Assembly (NCBI GenBank): GCA_009792885.1
Contig: WMCF01000258.1
Span: 48,492-112,491, forward strand
Origin: Eremophila alpestris peregrina
Taxonomy: Eukaryota > Chordata > Aves > Passeriformes > Alaudidae
Direction of reading: 5' to 3'
DNA length: 64,000 nucleotides
Part shown: positions 1 through 10,363 of the stretch, one piece after another
Position numbering within the stretch: position 1 is the stretch's first letter
Layout: each line of letters starts with the position of its first letter
Notes under the pieces: model-generated
What the model was told of the DNA's origin: nothing
Databases searched by the model: none
The model's input: only the letters and a program-made list of their open reading frames with translations
Translations under genes and position numbers: made by a program

Positions 1-1032
1 TAACGAGCCTAATCAAATTTAAAGAATATAAAGAGTACCATCGTATGGACAGGGCCCTAGTGCCTGTATAAATACCACAGGCCCCCACACCCTCCATCTC
101 GCCCTGACCCCAAGAGGACCCAATAGAGATGACATCCCTAGACCACCCAAGCTCAAACCGAGTACATACAGGCTCCCGTGAGGGTGGATTCCCGGACCTG
201 TGCCTGCAGGGCAGGCCCGAAACACCTCCTCCCTGGCAGAGCAGCAGCGTAGGCAAGATCCCTAGACCTCTCGAGCCAACTGATTTTTAATAAAGGCTTA
301 TAAAGGAGTAAAATCACTTCTCCTGCCCAATTTATTTATATTAAAAGCACGTGCACTGGTGCCCAGAGTGTGGCCCCTTTTGGCATGGTGGCTGGTGTGG
401 ACACCTCGCTGAGCAGGTGCCGGCGTTTGGGGTGCTGCTGTTCCTGCACATGCTCTGGTGCTGTTTCTGTGGGGTCCAGAGCGGCTTGGGCAGAAGCGAC
501 TGGGGAGCCCTGCTCAAGGAGATGTCGCTGCCCACCCCATGGAGGCAGAAGCTCTGTGGGCCCAGAGTTCTGTGTTGTGGGGGGGCTCAGACTCAGACCC
601 ATGGCCTGGGCAGCCGTGGGGAGCCCAGGCTGGCTGTCAGCTCTGCCTCTGCCCACTGCCCTGGCAGCACCCAGTGGCCATGCCCTGGCAGGGCCCCGTT
701 GCCTTCCTTGTCCCCAGCCAGCCCAGCCTGGGCAGGTTGGGGGTGTTCCCACCCTCCTGCTGAGGCCCAGCCTTGAAGGCTTCAGCCGCAGGCCTGGAAG
801 GCTCTCAGGGGAAGCACCAGAGCAGCCAGGGGTCAGGAAGAAGGCGGCTGTCAGGGGGTTGTTTCTGGCCTCTGACAACCCAATTCCTCAGGACTTCCCA
901 CCAGCCTGCAGCCTCAGGGCCCTCCTGTCCCCTTGGACCTCCTATATTTACATCTTAAAAAAGAAAAAAAAAAGCTAAAGAAAGTGTTATAAATGAAATG
1001 GGTTTGAGCTTCCAATTAATATATCAAATAAA
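1..1032. other. GC-rich sequence without an assignable gene
   Basis: Positions 1-340 are moderately AT-rich and contain an AATAAA on the plus strand at 288 and a TTTATT (AATAAA on the minus strand) at 331, about 40 bp apart and facing each other. Positions 340-930 are GC-rich. A 180-codon open frame on the minus strand (336-878) ends in a TAA that overlaps the minus-strand poly(A) signal, which could be a terminal exon. Its composition (Pro/Gly/Ala/Arg) resembles chance GC-rich reading, and I recognise no domain. Overlapping plus-strand frames of similar length are equally undistinguished. No gene is asserted. Confidence 0.3.
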
Positions 1033-1038
1033 TTTATT
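1033..1038 (-). terminator. Poly(A) signal of the MROH-like gene
   Basis: TTTATT on the plus strand reads AATAAA on the minus strand, 636 bp beyond the MROH-like stop codon. It is the first canonical signal seen downstream of the stop. It is half of a self-complementary AATAAATTTATT (1027-1038), so the same 12 bases offer a signal on each strand. Confidence 0.55.
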
Positions 1039-1673
1039 CTGAAATCGAATGACAAGATGCCAGGAAGCCACAACAAAAGGCAGAGCCGAGCCTGGGATCG
1101 GTGCTGGGTGAATCGTGTGTACACTCTCTACCGCCCTGTACACCCCTCAGTTCAAAAGTCTGCTTGGTGCAGCCAGTTCTTATACTGTTTTTCTGCCCGG
1201 AGGCCATATTACAACAGTCTATTTGGTGTACAGTCCTTGTTGCATATTTATCCAAAATCTTTTCAGCGTCGCTGGACTGCTGAATAGTTTTCTGGATGGA
1301 GATGGGTGTTTGAATAGATTTCCGAGGAGTCCCATTCAGATGTTATCCTCGGTATCGGTGCTGATAGTCTTAGTAACAGCCCTCATCACCGGTCTGATAC
1401 CGATCTGATTCGCAAGTCCACCCGTCTTTCTGTTGCATATCTTGGTCTCTGGCAGATGTGATACAATCTCAAGGTGTACATTCCAAGGTCCCCGACCCAA
1501 CTTTTATTGTGGTAAGATTTTAGGTTTTTTATGATTAAACACTATAACACTTAATACAGGGGAGAAAACATGAATTATTTCAGGGTATATATCACAGGAA
1601 GTATAAACAATTTTAAAGAAAAGAGAAATCCTCGCTGGCTCAGGTGGCCCCAGCAGAGAGAGAGCCTCTCAAA
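1039..1673 (-). other. Probable 3' UTR of the MROH-like gene
   Basis: The stretch lies between the MROH-like stop codon (1674-1676) and the first minus-strand AATAAA. It is less GC-rich than the gene body. Part of it (about 1034-1430) stays open over long runs on the minus strand and reads like ordinary protein (for example a segment DAEKILDKYATRTVHQ). It is interrupted by stops further upstream and is not joined in frame to the last MROH exon, so I treat it as UTR or a decayed exon. Confidence 0.4.
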
Positions 1674-4600
1674 TCAGCTCTCCTCAGAGCTCCAGCAGCA
1701 CAGCCAGCCATGGCCCCACAGACAAGGCCGTTTCTTGCGTGGCCTGCGGAACTGATCTCGCAGCTTCTGCAAGACGCAGCCCGGAGCTCTCTCCATGGTG
1801 CGGAGGACAAAGGCTGTTCCGAGAGCCAGGCTCCTGACGGCAGGGCTGATGTCATCTGCCTTGTCTTCAAGGGCTGCAGGAGAGAGGAACAGAGCCACGG
1901 TCAGATCCCGCATCTGTGGGGACCCGAGGAGATCCCCGTGCCAGGGCCATGCCAGCCGGCTCTGGCCATGGCCAGGAGAGAGCAGTGCCCGAGGGGATCA
2001 GCCCAAAGCCACTGGACACTATTGCCCCACGTGTCCCCAGAATCTCTGCCTGTGTGCTCTGGTCATGCCAGCTCTGGTCCGCAGAGGCAGCAGAGCCCTC
2101 GGCAGCCAGGGCAGGGATTACAGCTGCCTGCGGCAGCCCCCGCTGGCAGCCCGCTGCCCTCACTCACCCTGACAGATGCGCCGGAGCTCTTGCTTTTGCC
2201 CCCTGAGGTGCCGCGCAGCAATCCCTGAGAACACAGAGCCTGTCACGGCGCCGGCGGCACAGCTCCCTGCCAGCGGCGCTGCCAGCGCTGTGGCCACACG
2301 CCCTCCTCCCGCCGGCAGGGCTCAGGCCGGGCCCTTTGCCGCACGCTGCCGCCCAAGGGCTCGGCTGCCGGAGGGCGGCAGCAGCCCCGAGGGCAGGCGG
2401 GGCTCCACGGTGCCGGGCCCGGATGGCCCTGTCGGGGCAGCAGCCGGGGCTGCGGCCGAGCTGAGGTGGGGCGGGGAGGGAGCCCGGGCTGGTGTCTCAC
2501 CGATGAACCTGATGGCCGCCTGTTGCAGGGACTCCTGTGGGCTGTCCAGGTAGCGCAGGGCTTGGCGCAGGTGCTCGGCCGCTCGCCTCCTGTCCTCTGC
2601 CAGCTGGAAACAGCGACAGGAGGGTGTCGTTGGTGCAGGCTCAGTGCCTTGACTGGGCACTCCGTGCGGCGAGCCCCGGCCTCCGCTGCCCACACAGCCC
2701 TGCGAGGCGGCCAGCAGCCGCTGGTGCCGGGCTCTGGAGGGGGCAGAGGGCCGGCTGCTGCCCGGGGAACCGCAGTGCCACCCTGCTGCATGGCCCAGCC
2801 GGGCCGGGGCTCCATCCTTGGACTCCCGTGGCTCGGGGCCACAGGAGCCTGGAGCAGAGCCTGAGCAGCCCAGGGAATAGAGCGGCGCGTGGGGCACGGG
2901 CTGGCGCCCTTGGCTGCAGCCCCGGGCAGGGGCGCAGCTGCCAGCCACTCACACTGAGCAATGTGGGCAGGGGCCTTCTCTAGCCTGAGGCTGGAGCTTC
3001 CAATCTGTCCTTACCAGGCCCTCACAGAACTTCCAGGTCTCATCCTGCCGCAGCATCTGCTGGAGATCCGTCCTGTTCAGGAACGTGGCTGAACAATGCA
3101 GTGTTCTCCGGGAGGCCTGGAGAGCAGCAGAGACCCGGAGATGGCTCCACAGCCCAGGGTGCAGGAGCCACCCTGCAGGGTCCCTGTACCAAGGCCAGGA
3201 GGAGACTGCGGCCCTTGAGGCTCCAGAGCAGGAGGCAGCCCAGCCCCCTGCCAGGGCAGCAGCAGCAGCCGCCGAGTCCTCACCTCAGCCACACACTGGT
3301 TCTTGTCATGGCAGTGGAAGGAGAGTGGGAGCAGGCTCTGGCGCACGTGCGCCTTCAGGGCCTTTTTTTCCCCTTCCGGGAAAAAATCCAGCATGCCTTG
3401 GAAGATGAACATGGAGCACAACTGCACCTGGCTATCGTCCTGTATGAAAGGAAGCAGAAGAGACCTCAGCATCGGCTGCTTCACCCCCGGCTGGGTGCAG
3501 GCCTGAAAATGCACAGGGCACAAAGTTTCCAGGCAGCACCCGGTGACCCTGGCGGAGGGCACAGAGCCTTACATTGTCAAAGAGTGGAAGGAGCCCCTCA
3601 GCCAGCTGCCGGGCGAGGGGGGTGGCTATCGGGGTGTAATTGCACGGGAACAAATAGCTGAGGAGAACGACGGTCATCCTAACCACGTCGCTGTCGTTTT
3701 CTCTCAGGAGCTCCACAAGCCTTTCATGCAGGCTCCACATTCCTGCAGCCTGTGTGGAACACAAGTGTGTGTGAAGTGCCATCGTGCTGCCGCAGGGCCC
3801 AGAGGCCACAGGCCTGTGCCCAAGCACTCGGGCAGCTGAAGCGGGAGACAGGAGAGCTGGGAGCAGCTGCCTCAGCGCCCAAAGCCCAGCCAAGCCCAAG
3901 CGACTGCGTTGCTGTGGCCCCACACCAGCAGCACGGCTTCTGCCGCTGCCCCCTTCTCACCATCAAGGGATTTTTGCCGAGCACCACGAGGCTTCTGAGT
4001 GCCAAGCGACGCCTCTCCCTGCACTTGCTCTGCAGGTTCTTTGCCATGATCTCCAGGACGCTGTCATGGCATTCACTCAAGTCCCAGCGCTCCAGGATCT
4101 GAAAAGCACAGGCCGGTGGCAGGGGAGCCGGCTGGAAGGAGCCTGGAACCGCACGGGGCCGGGCCCAGGCAGCAGCACAGGGCGCGGGCACTGCCCCAGG
4201 CAGCTGGGGCTGTGAGAGGGCAGAGAGCCGGGGGGCAGCTCAGCAAGGCAGCGCTGGCCTTCAGGCTCACCTCCACAAGGAAGGCCATGGCGGCCAGATC
4301 CCAGCATCGCATGTCTTTGCCGAGCAGCCCGAGCAGGTAGAACACAATGGCGGAACACCAGGGCACAGATGCATGGAGCATTTCTCTGACAGGAGGAAAA
4401 AGGAACCAAGACCCTGAGCCAGCAGGGGCAAACCTCTCCCTGGACTGACTCACGGAGGTGTGGCCTTTCTCCACCAGCCCGCAAGGGGAGCCAGTGGAGG
4501 CAGCTGCTCTTGGGCACCCTCCTCTGCCAGCCTTTTGCAGTCTCCTTGCAGTCCGTCCCTTGGTGACAAGGCCCTCTGGCCCACGACCACGGGGACTGTG

Positions 4601-6807
4601 TGGGGCAGCCCAGGCACAGGGCACAAATGCCGGGGCCAGTTGGGGAGAAGGGGCTCTCACCTGGCCAGCACGGCCACAGCAGAGTGGTGGGTGTCAGCAC
4701 AGAGCAGAGTGTCCCAGCCACGCTTGTGTTCCATTGCCACCACCACATGCTTATAGTGCAGTCGGCAGAGCAGAGCCTTCAGGGTCTGCACTGCAAAGCT
4801 GTGTGCAGAGCAAAGCCCAGGTCACGCTGGGAACACAGGCTCCTGCCCTGGGGATGTGGCAGGGACAGGAGGACTGGCATGGAGCACCTTTTGGGGTTGG
4901 TGGCAAGGCTGTGCTGCTGCTGGCATCCCTTCCAGAAGGTATTGACTGCCTCTGGCATATGCAGTGTGCTGAAGAGCAGATGCACAAAGAGGCGGGGAAA
5001 ATGCACTGTCACTACATGTGGGACACAAGGCACCTGGAGGATCCTCCACATCACCATGGTTGCCTGCAAAGGACACAGCAGCCGGAGTCAGCGCTCTGTG
5101 CCTAAGGAGGTGTCCGTTTGGCAGGGCTGGAGTGTGGCAGGGAGAGGCCAGTGGAGAGGCAGGGGGAGCACCGGGCCTGGTGGCCCTGAAGCTGTCCCTA
5201 GGCCAGGTTTCAGCTAAGCGCCTGAGGCAGAGAGATGTTGTGGAGGAGGGAGGACGGAGACCCAATGCAGAGGTGACCTTGGGGTGAGCAAAGGCCAGTT
5301 GCAGAAACTCACAGCCAGGGCAAGCACAGCCGTGTGGTCCTCATCGGAGGTGCACGTGCTGTGCTCTGGCCAGTTGCCCAGCACATCGAGGAGTATCAGC
5401 ATGGCTGGCTCTGCAGTCCTGCACGAGCACATGATGGTCTTCCACATCATGGTAGCGGCTCTGTGGGGTCAGAGCTGTGTCTCAGGGGCATCTGGGACAC
5501 AGCACCGTGGCCTGGGCAGCAGCAGGGAGCTGAGCTGGCTGCCAGCCCTGCCTCTGCCCCTGGCAGAAGCCAAGGCTCTGCCTCTGGCAGAAGCTCTGCA
5601 GGCCCACTGCCCCTGACAGGCAGCACACAGGCGACCCAGCTCTGTGGCGACTGGCACTTGAGGGGCAGGGAGGGAGTATGGCAGCAGGCTCGGGGCTGAC
5701 ATGCCAGGGCTGGCAAAGGGAGGAGCCACAGGACTCTGGAATTCTCTGTCAGCCACCTGGGACAGGCTGTACAGGGTGATGGGCTGCTGAGCCCTGAGCC
5801 TTCTGGGCACGTGGGCCCTGTACCTGTCACACGATGGGGCTACATGCAGGAGAGCCATCACCACATCAGCGGGCTGCGCCTCTGTCAGATCCAGAAGGGG
5901 CCTGTACAGATTGTACTCAGGAAACTCATTGGCCAGGAGCCACTGGTGGATGTACCTCACCATGGCGGGCACCTGCAGAAGGCACAGGGAGACTTGGAAA
6001 GCTGCCAGAGGGAGTAATGTGCCCAGCTGCCCCAGAGAAGTGCTTTCCTTCCCACCACACTGACATGGCCACTATGCCCAGCAATTCCTGGGAGAATGGA
6101 AGGCAGGCTGCTTACTTGCTTTGGACTGGAAGGACCCTCGTGCACAAGCATATCCAGCAGGGCAGCACTGGTCTTGGTTTTGAAGATGGGAGAGTATACT
6201 CTGAGCACAGTGCCCATGATGCTGGTCTCTTCCTCCCGAATTCTCTTCATGAATTTGCAAACCATCTGTAGCAGAAGGGCAAGAAGCAAGGGACATTCCA
6301 TGGAGTGCTCCAAGCAGGGTGCTGGGCTGAGCACCAGCCCGGGTGGGGATGGCTGCAGGTACCTGCGCTGTTCTGCGGAAGAGGCCACGGGTGCGTTGCT
6401 GCCCTTGTGTGCGCTCAGTGGCTGCACCTGGCAAAGAGTGACCACAGGCCGAGCTGAGGGGCTGCTGGAGAGGCCAGAGAGCGCAGCCCGGCCCTGCGCT
6501 CCCCAGGCAGGGCCAGTCCTGCCATGAACTAGGGCATGGAGCACGGCTGAGGGGAGTCTGCCCCAGCCCCTCTTCCGTCCTGTCCATGGGCATGTCCCGA
6601 GGGGATGGCATGGCATGGGGCTGAGGTGGCTGCAGGCACCAGCCCATTGGCCCAGCTCGGCCACTCACCCTGCTGTGGTGGTTGGAACTGCCCCACATCT
6701 TCAGGCTGCTGTGCTGGGGCAGTTCCAGGGCCTTCTTTCTCCCCCTTCCCGCAGGCTAGCTTGGCCACACTTGGGGGTCTCTGGTCTATGTCACTGCCTG
6801 GATTCAT
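1674..6807 (-). CDS. MROH-like: Maestro HEAT-like repeat-containing protein (MROH family), complete, 15 exons
   Basis: Coding exons in transcription order: 6807-6669, 6427-6363, 6265-6116, 5972-5824, 5460-5313, 5063-4888, 4798-4661, 4385-4271, 4098-3961, 3749-3573, 3502-3284, 3116-3015, 2603-2501, 2224-2168, 1873-1674. Every intron is GT-AG, all junction phases agree, and the sum is 2076 nt, or 691 residues plus TGA. The ATG at 6805-6807 opens a Pro/Gln-rich N-terminus (residues 1-68). Residues 69 to about 650 are amphipathic helix pairs of the HEAT/armadillo kind. Familiar family segments include LLRENDSDVVRMTVVLLSYL (exon 10), QVQLCSMFIFQGMLDFFPEG (exon 11), AEHLRQALRYLDSPQESLQQ with AAIRFIG (exon 13) and DDISPAVRSLAL (exon 15). 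The length suits the roughly 700-residue avian MROH proteins, not human MROH1. The family is heavily multiplied in birds; its biochemical function is unknown, so no molecular role is claimed. Introns are mostly 75-400 bp. The exact paralogue number cannot be set from sequence alone. Confidence 0.9.
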
Positions 6808-6828
6808 GGCTACTTGCAGGAGAAGATG

Positions 6829-7200
6829 GCTCGGTAAAGGTGCGAGTCAGCAAGTCCTGCAGTCGTGCCTTGAGGACACGTGCAAGAGTGAAGCCTTGGC
6901 CAGGCTACAGGACGTCAAGTCCTGCACTCTGGTCTCGAGGGCTCCTGCCACAATGACAGGAGACTCCTCGTCAATGACCGTGGTCAGCAAATGCCACGGT
7001 CTGGCCTCGAGGGCAGTGGCCACAGGGATGGGAGGTGCCTCGGAAAAGCTCCGGGTCACCAAGGGCCACGGTCTGCCCTTGAGGGCACCTGCAGAAGAGG
7101 AGCCTCGGAAAAGCCACAGGTCACCAAGTGCTGTGCTCTGGCCTCGAGGTCACCTGCAGGAGTAAACGCCTCGGAAAAGCTCCAAGTCAGCAAGGAACGA
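6829..7200. repeat. Diverged tandem array of 64-74 bp units upstream of the MROH-like gene
   Basis: About six units begin at 6829, 6893, 6963, 7037, 7102 and 7168 (spacings 64, 70, 74, 65, 66). The best conserved core is GCCTCGGAAAAGCT, followed by a GTCACCAAGnGCCACGGTCTG-like half and a CTCGAGGGCACCTGCAG-like half. The last three units are most alike; the first three are more decayed. The array starts 22 bp upstream of the MROH-like ATG, so it occupies its 5' UTR and promoter. Both strands stay partly open through it, a side effect of a unit length near a multiple of three. Confidence 0.8.
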
Positions 7201-8158
7201 GTGCGCTGTGCAGGGGCTCCTGACGGCACTGCTCTGTCCCGTCCTGTCGCGCCGCGTGCACTGAGCACTGTGGTGTGGCCGCGTCACCGCCAACGCCTAT
7301 GTCACGGTGTGTCACAAAGGGCCCTTTTTGACACCCTGTCCCGTTCCATGCCATGGTGACCATGCTGCACAGTGTCACAATGGGGCCCTTGCACACACTG
7401 CCACCTGCCCTGGGGCCGCCCCCAGCCCACTCAAAGTGGCCCAGGTTGGAAGGAATGCCTTGGCCCAAGTGGCTCAGACAGCCCGACAGGATCTTTAGGA
7501 ATGGCTCAAGCCATCAGCAAAGGCTGCCCTGCTCTGTGGGCTCAGGACAGCAGAAGGAGCCAGAAAGGCTCAGGGCCTTCCACAGAAGCTGGCACAGCCT
7601 CCTTGGGACCCATCCCGCCTGGTGGCCGTGCTAAAGGCGGCAGTGTGACAAAGACAAGGAACGTGTGGGCCAGGGCACAAATGCTGCTCTGACCCCTGGG
7701 GCCTGGGGATCGCTGAAATCAGCAGGTGTAGCAGAATCCCTGCTTAAGCAGAGTCATCCCAAGCCCTGGTAGCACTGGTGCCCAACACCTGTCCCCGATA
7801 CCTGTGACCCGAGTGGGCTTCTCTGCCAGAGGGCAGCCAAAGCCAACGTGCATTGGGGGCTGTGCTCCATCCTACAGGGGCTGTTGGCAGGAGCACCTGG
7901 AGCAACTGGGGCCAACACTTGGTGTGTGTCAGATGATGTTGCTCCTTCCTGGAATTAATTGTTTTCATGGAAGGGATTAGCAGTAGCCCCAAAACACCAA
8001 CAGCTACTGAATGTCACTGGACAAAGAGACTCCACAGAGATGCTGCCATGTTTCCTTTTCTGTCTTTCTTGCATTTTGGAAAACAAAAGAGTTGTCCCAG
8101 CCCCTGCTATTCAGTGCTGCAGTTGCTGTGTGTCTGCCTGTGTCAGCTCATGTCCAAA
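7201..8158. other. Non-coding, no recognisable feature
   Basis: The stretch is GC-rich to about 7700, then mixed composition. It has two nearby GGGCCC-containing segments (7320 and 7383) that each follow GTGTCACAA, a short direct repeat. I see no splice-consistent exon and no repeat family that I can name. Confidence 0.4.
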
Positions 8159-8545
8159 CTGTAGCAATGTATTTGTACGACTTAGGTCATTCTCTGTACC
8201 ATCCAAACTCCTTGTAATCTTATCAGAGCACCTGCAGTCTTGTTATTCAAACCCTCATGAATTCACCAAGGCCACTGAGGCAAAAGCAGGACTAAAATAA
8301 GAACGAGAGGCCTGAGAAACTAACCATGAAGAATGCAAACCTCAGATAAAAGTGGGCTTGGCATGATTATGGACTCTGACCAATTGGTCAGAGTTGTGCT
8401 GGGTTGTGCCAGCCTCGTGTACAAGGCTGAGGATCCAATCAAATGATGCGTGATTGCGTGAATATAAATGCTAGAATCTATAACTGTTGCTTATTGTAAA
8501 CAATAAAGTGGCTTCTGCATAACCATATTGGTTTGCTGTACAGAG
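8159..8545 (+). mobile_element. Solo LTR of an endogenous retrovirus, plus orientation
   Basis: The order of elements is that of a retroviral LTR: a CCAAT-bearing palindrome (8373-8394), a TATA-like GAATATAAATG at about 8460, an AATAAA at 8501, and a short tail ending near TGTACA (about 8541). The left border (TGTAGCAATG at about 8160) is a guess. No internal gag/pol sequence follows, so it is a solo LTR. The promoter-like motifs face the plus strand, away from the MROH-like gene. Confidence 0.5.
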
Positions 8546-8714
8546 GTCCATTTCCCCTGAACCAAACACCATGGGTGCCTGCTGAGCATGGCAATGGATG
8601 GCCACAAAAGTGGGAGGTCCCCAGTGAACATTGAGGCACACACGTGGGGAAGTGCAGAGGATAGGGATGACTCTGGAAGGAGAAGCTGTTCTGTGTCTCT
8701 GATGATGGTGCTGG

Positions 8715-9340
8715 TGTTTTAATAGTACGCAAGAAGCACTAGTCCATAGTATAAGGCTATAGAGCAGGTATTTATTAGTTTGATGCCCAGAGTGAGGGTG
8801 AAATCTCCAGCCGAACTGACTTGTGTATTCATCAGCGTACTAGCTTTTATCCTTTTTTTTACTTCATGAGCACAATACAGTTTCCTAACTTTCATATTGC
8901 AATCTCTTTTCTTATCACATGGTTATGTAAGCCCTTTTAGCACATCTGAGGTTTCTGCATGATGTGGTTGTCGGCCTCCTGGTGGGCATTTTTGGTGAAG
9001 GCCCCTAAGTCTTCCTCAGGCTTGAACTTTTCAGCCTTGCTTCTTGCATATGCTCTATAAGATTGTCTGCTCCAATAGGGTGTGGATAGCTTTTTTCAGT
9101 TAGCTTGTTTAGGATAAGAGAATACAGGGGACCTCGCCCCTGATAAGTAACAGATTTTTTAATTACCGGACACAGCCTCATCCCTGATGAGTCACAGCTA
9201 TAGCCAATAAAGATACGTGTGATAAAAGGGAGTGGGTTAGCTAACAAGGGAGGATCATGAACAGGAGCATCCTGAGGAGTGGGTATTGCTGCTTTGGGGT
9301 CTGTCGAGGTCTGCAGTTAGAGCCTGTGTTTGGAACCTGC
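8715..9340 (-). mobile_element. LTR-like element, minus orientation
   Basis: Read on the minus strand, the element has a TATA-like GGATAAAAGC (near 8850), then ACTAATAAATACCTGCTC (AATAAA near 8770), then a short tail that would end ...AAAACA at 8715. The spacing is that of a U3-R-U5 unit. Both outer borders are estimates, and I did not find a convincing target-site duplication by eye. Avian ERV-derived LTR is the likeliest class. Confidence 0.45.
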
Positions 9341-9573
9341 AGTAACAGTCTAGCTAGGGAAAAGCCTGCCAACTAATACATGCAGTCATACTTTAGCAGG
9401 AAATAACCAGCCGTCAGAGGCTGCAAGGGAAACTTACAGTAGGAGCTTGCTGCAGCCAGAGTCAGTGAATGGTTGGAGTCAGGATGGCTAAGCTGTAAAG
9501 AGAATAAACCAGGACCCTTTTCATGCTGTGATAAAAAAGAAGTCTGTGTCTCAGCTTATTTCTACCATATAAC
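9341..9573 (+). mobile_element. Short LTR-like element, plus orientation
   Basis: The segment opens with TGCAGTAACAG, carries AGAATAAACC (poly(A)-type signal near 9501), and ends in CCATATAACA. It abuts the minus-strand LTR-like element, suggesting nested or adjacent insertions. There is no internal coding sequence. The family assignment rests only on layout. Confidence 0.3.
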
Positions 9574-10080
9574 AAGGGGGCTGCTACAACACGATTGTTC
9601 TGCTAGATTTACTGATTTCTGAAAAGTGCTTCATTCACATACCCTGTTACAAAGTTACACCTTTCTGCATACAGCATTTTGCATAGCTCAAGCATTATGT
9701 CATTGCCTCAGCATCAGGGTGCCTGGTGTCCAGCCATCATCAAACCTGGACACTGTAATAAAATGGAACAAACCTGAGTTGGTACCTCCAACACGACAGT
9801 GTCAGGAGAAAAAAGACCTGTTGCCATCCCAAGCCAAACATTTGTGTGTCCACTGGAGCCACAGAAGCACCTGGGCATTTCTGCAGCTCCTTTAGGATAC
9901 AATGGGGAGGCTCCAATCAAAGCAGTTGCACTTTGCAGGCTCTCTGCAGTTGATTTGGGACCTGTGCTAGGAACGTTTGAAGCCATGGATGGCCAGTGAG
10001 GAGACAGGGCTGAGATGCTCGTGTGCAGCCAAGAGGGCAAGAGCAGCACCTTTCCAGGGTGTGAAGGCTGTAGGGAAGTG
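9574..10080. other. Non-coding, no recognisable feature
   Basis: The stretch has ordinary base composition and short open frames on both strands with no similarity that I recognise. It lies between the LTR cluster and a CR1 fragment. Confidence 0.35.
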
Positions 10081-10084
10081 GGAG

Positions 10085-10363
10085 TGCAAGTCTTTGTCAG
10101 GAATTGTAGTGACAGGCCAAGGGGGAATGGGTTCCAATGAATAACAGGAGTGGATTTGATGTTAGGAAAATATCCTTTGGTGTGAGGGTGGTGAGGTCCT
10201 GGCCCAGGCTGTGCAGAGAGGCTGTGGATGCCCTGTTGCTGGGAACCTGATTGAAGGCCAGTCCAGATGGGGCCCTGAGCAACCTGGTGGGGTGGGAGGT
10301 TGCTCAGGGCTGAACAAGAGGACCTTTAGGGTCTGACCCAAGCCAAACCATTCCAGGATTCCA
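10085..10363 (+). mobile_element. CR1-type LINE 3' fragment
   Basis: The fragment has the usual order of a CR1 tail in plus orientation: GCTGTGGATGCCC, then GATTGAAGGCCAGTCCAGATG, GAGCAACCTGGT, and a close with CCAAACCATTCCAGGATTCC. It is truncated at the 5' end, as nearly all CR1 copies are. Confidence 0.7.

Noticed and set aside
336..878. 180-codon minus-strand frame whose stop overlaps a poly(A) signal
   Set aside because: Tempting as a terminal exon, but GC-rich sequence opens frames on both strands here and no protein family or acceptor site stands out.
6829..7268. Open frames through the 65-bp repeats as a repeat protein
   Set aside because: Unit spacings of 64, 70, 74, 65 and 66 bp shift frame between units, so no repeated peptide is maintained.
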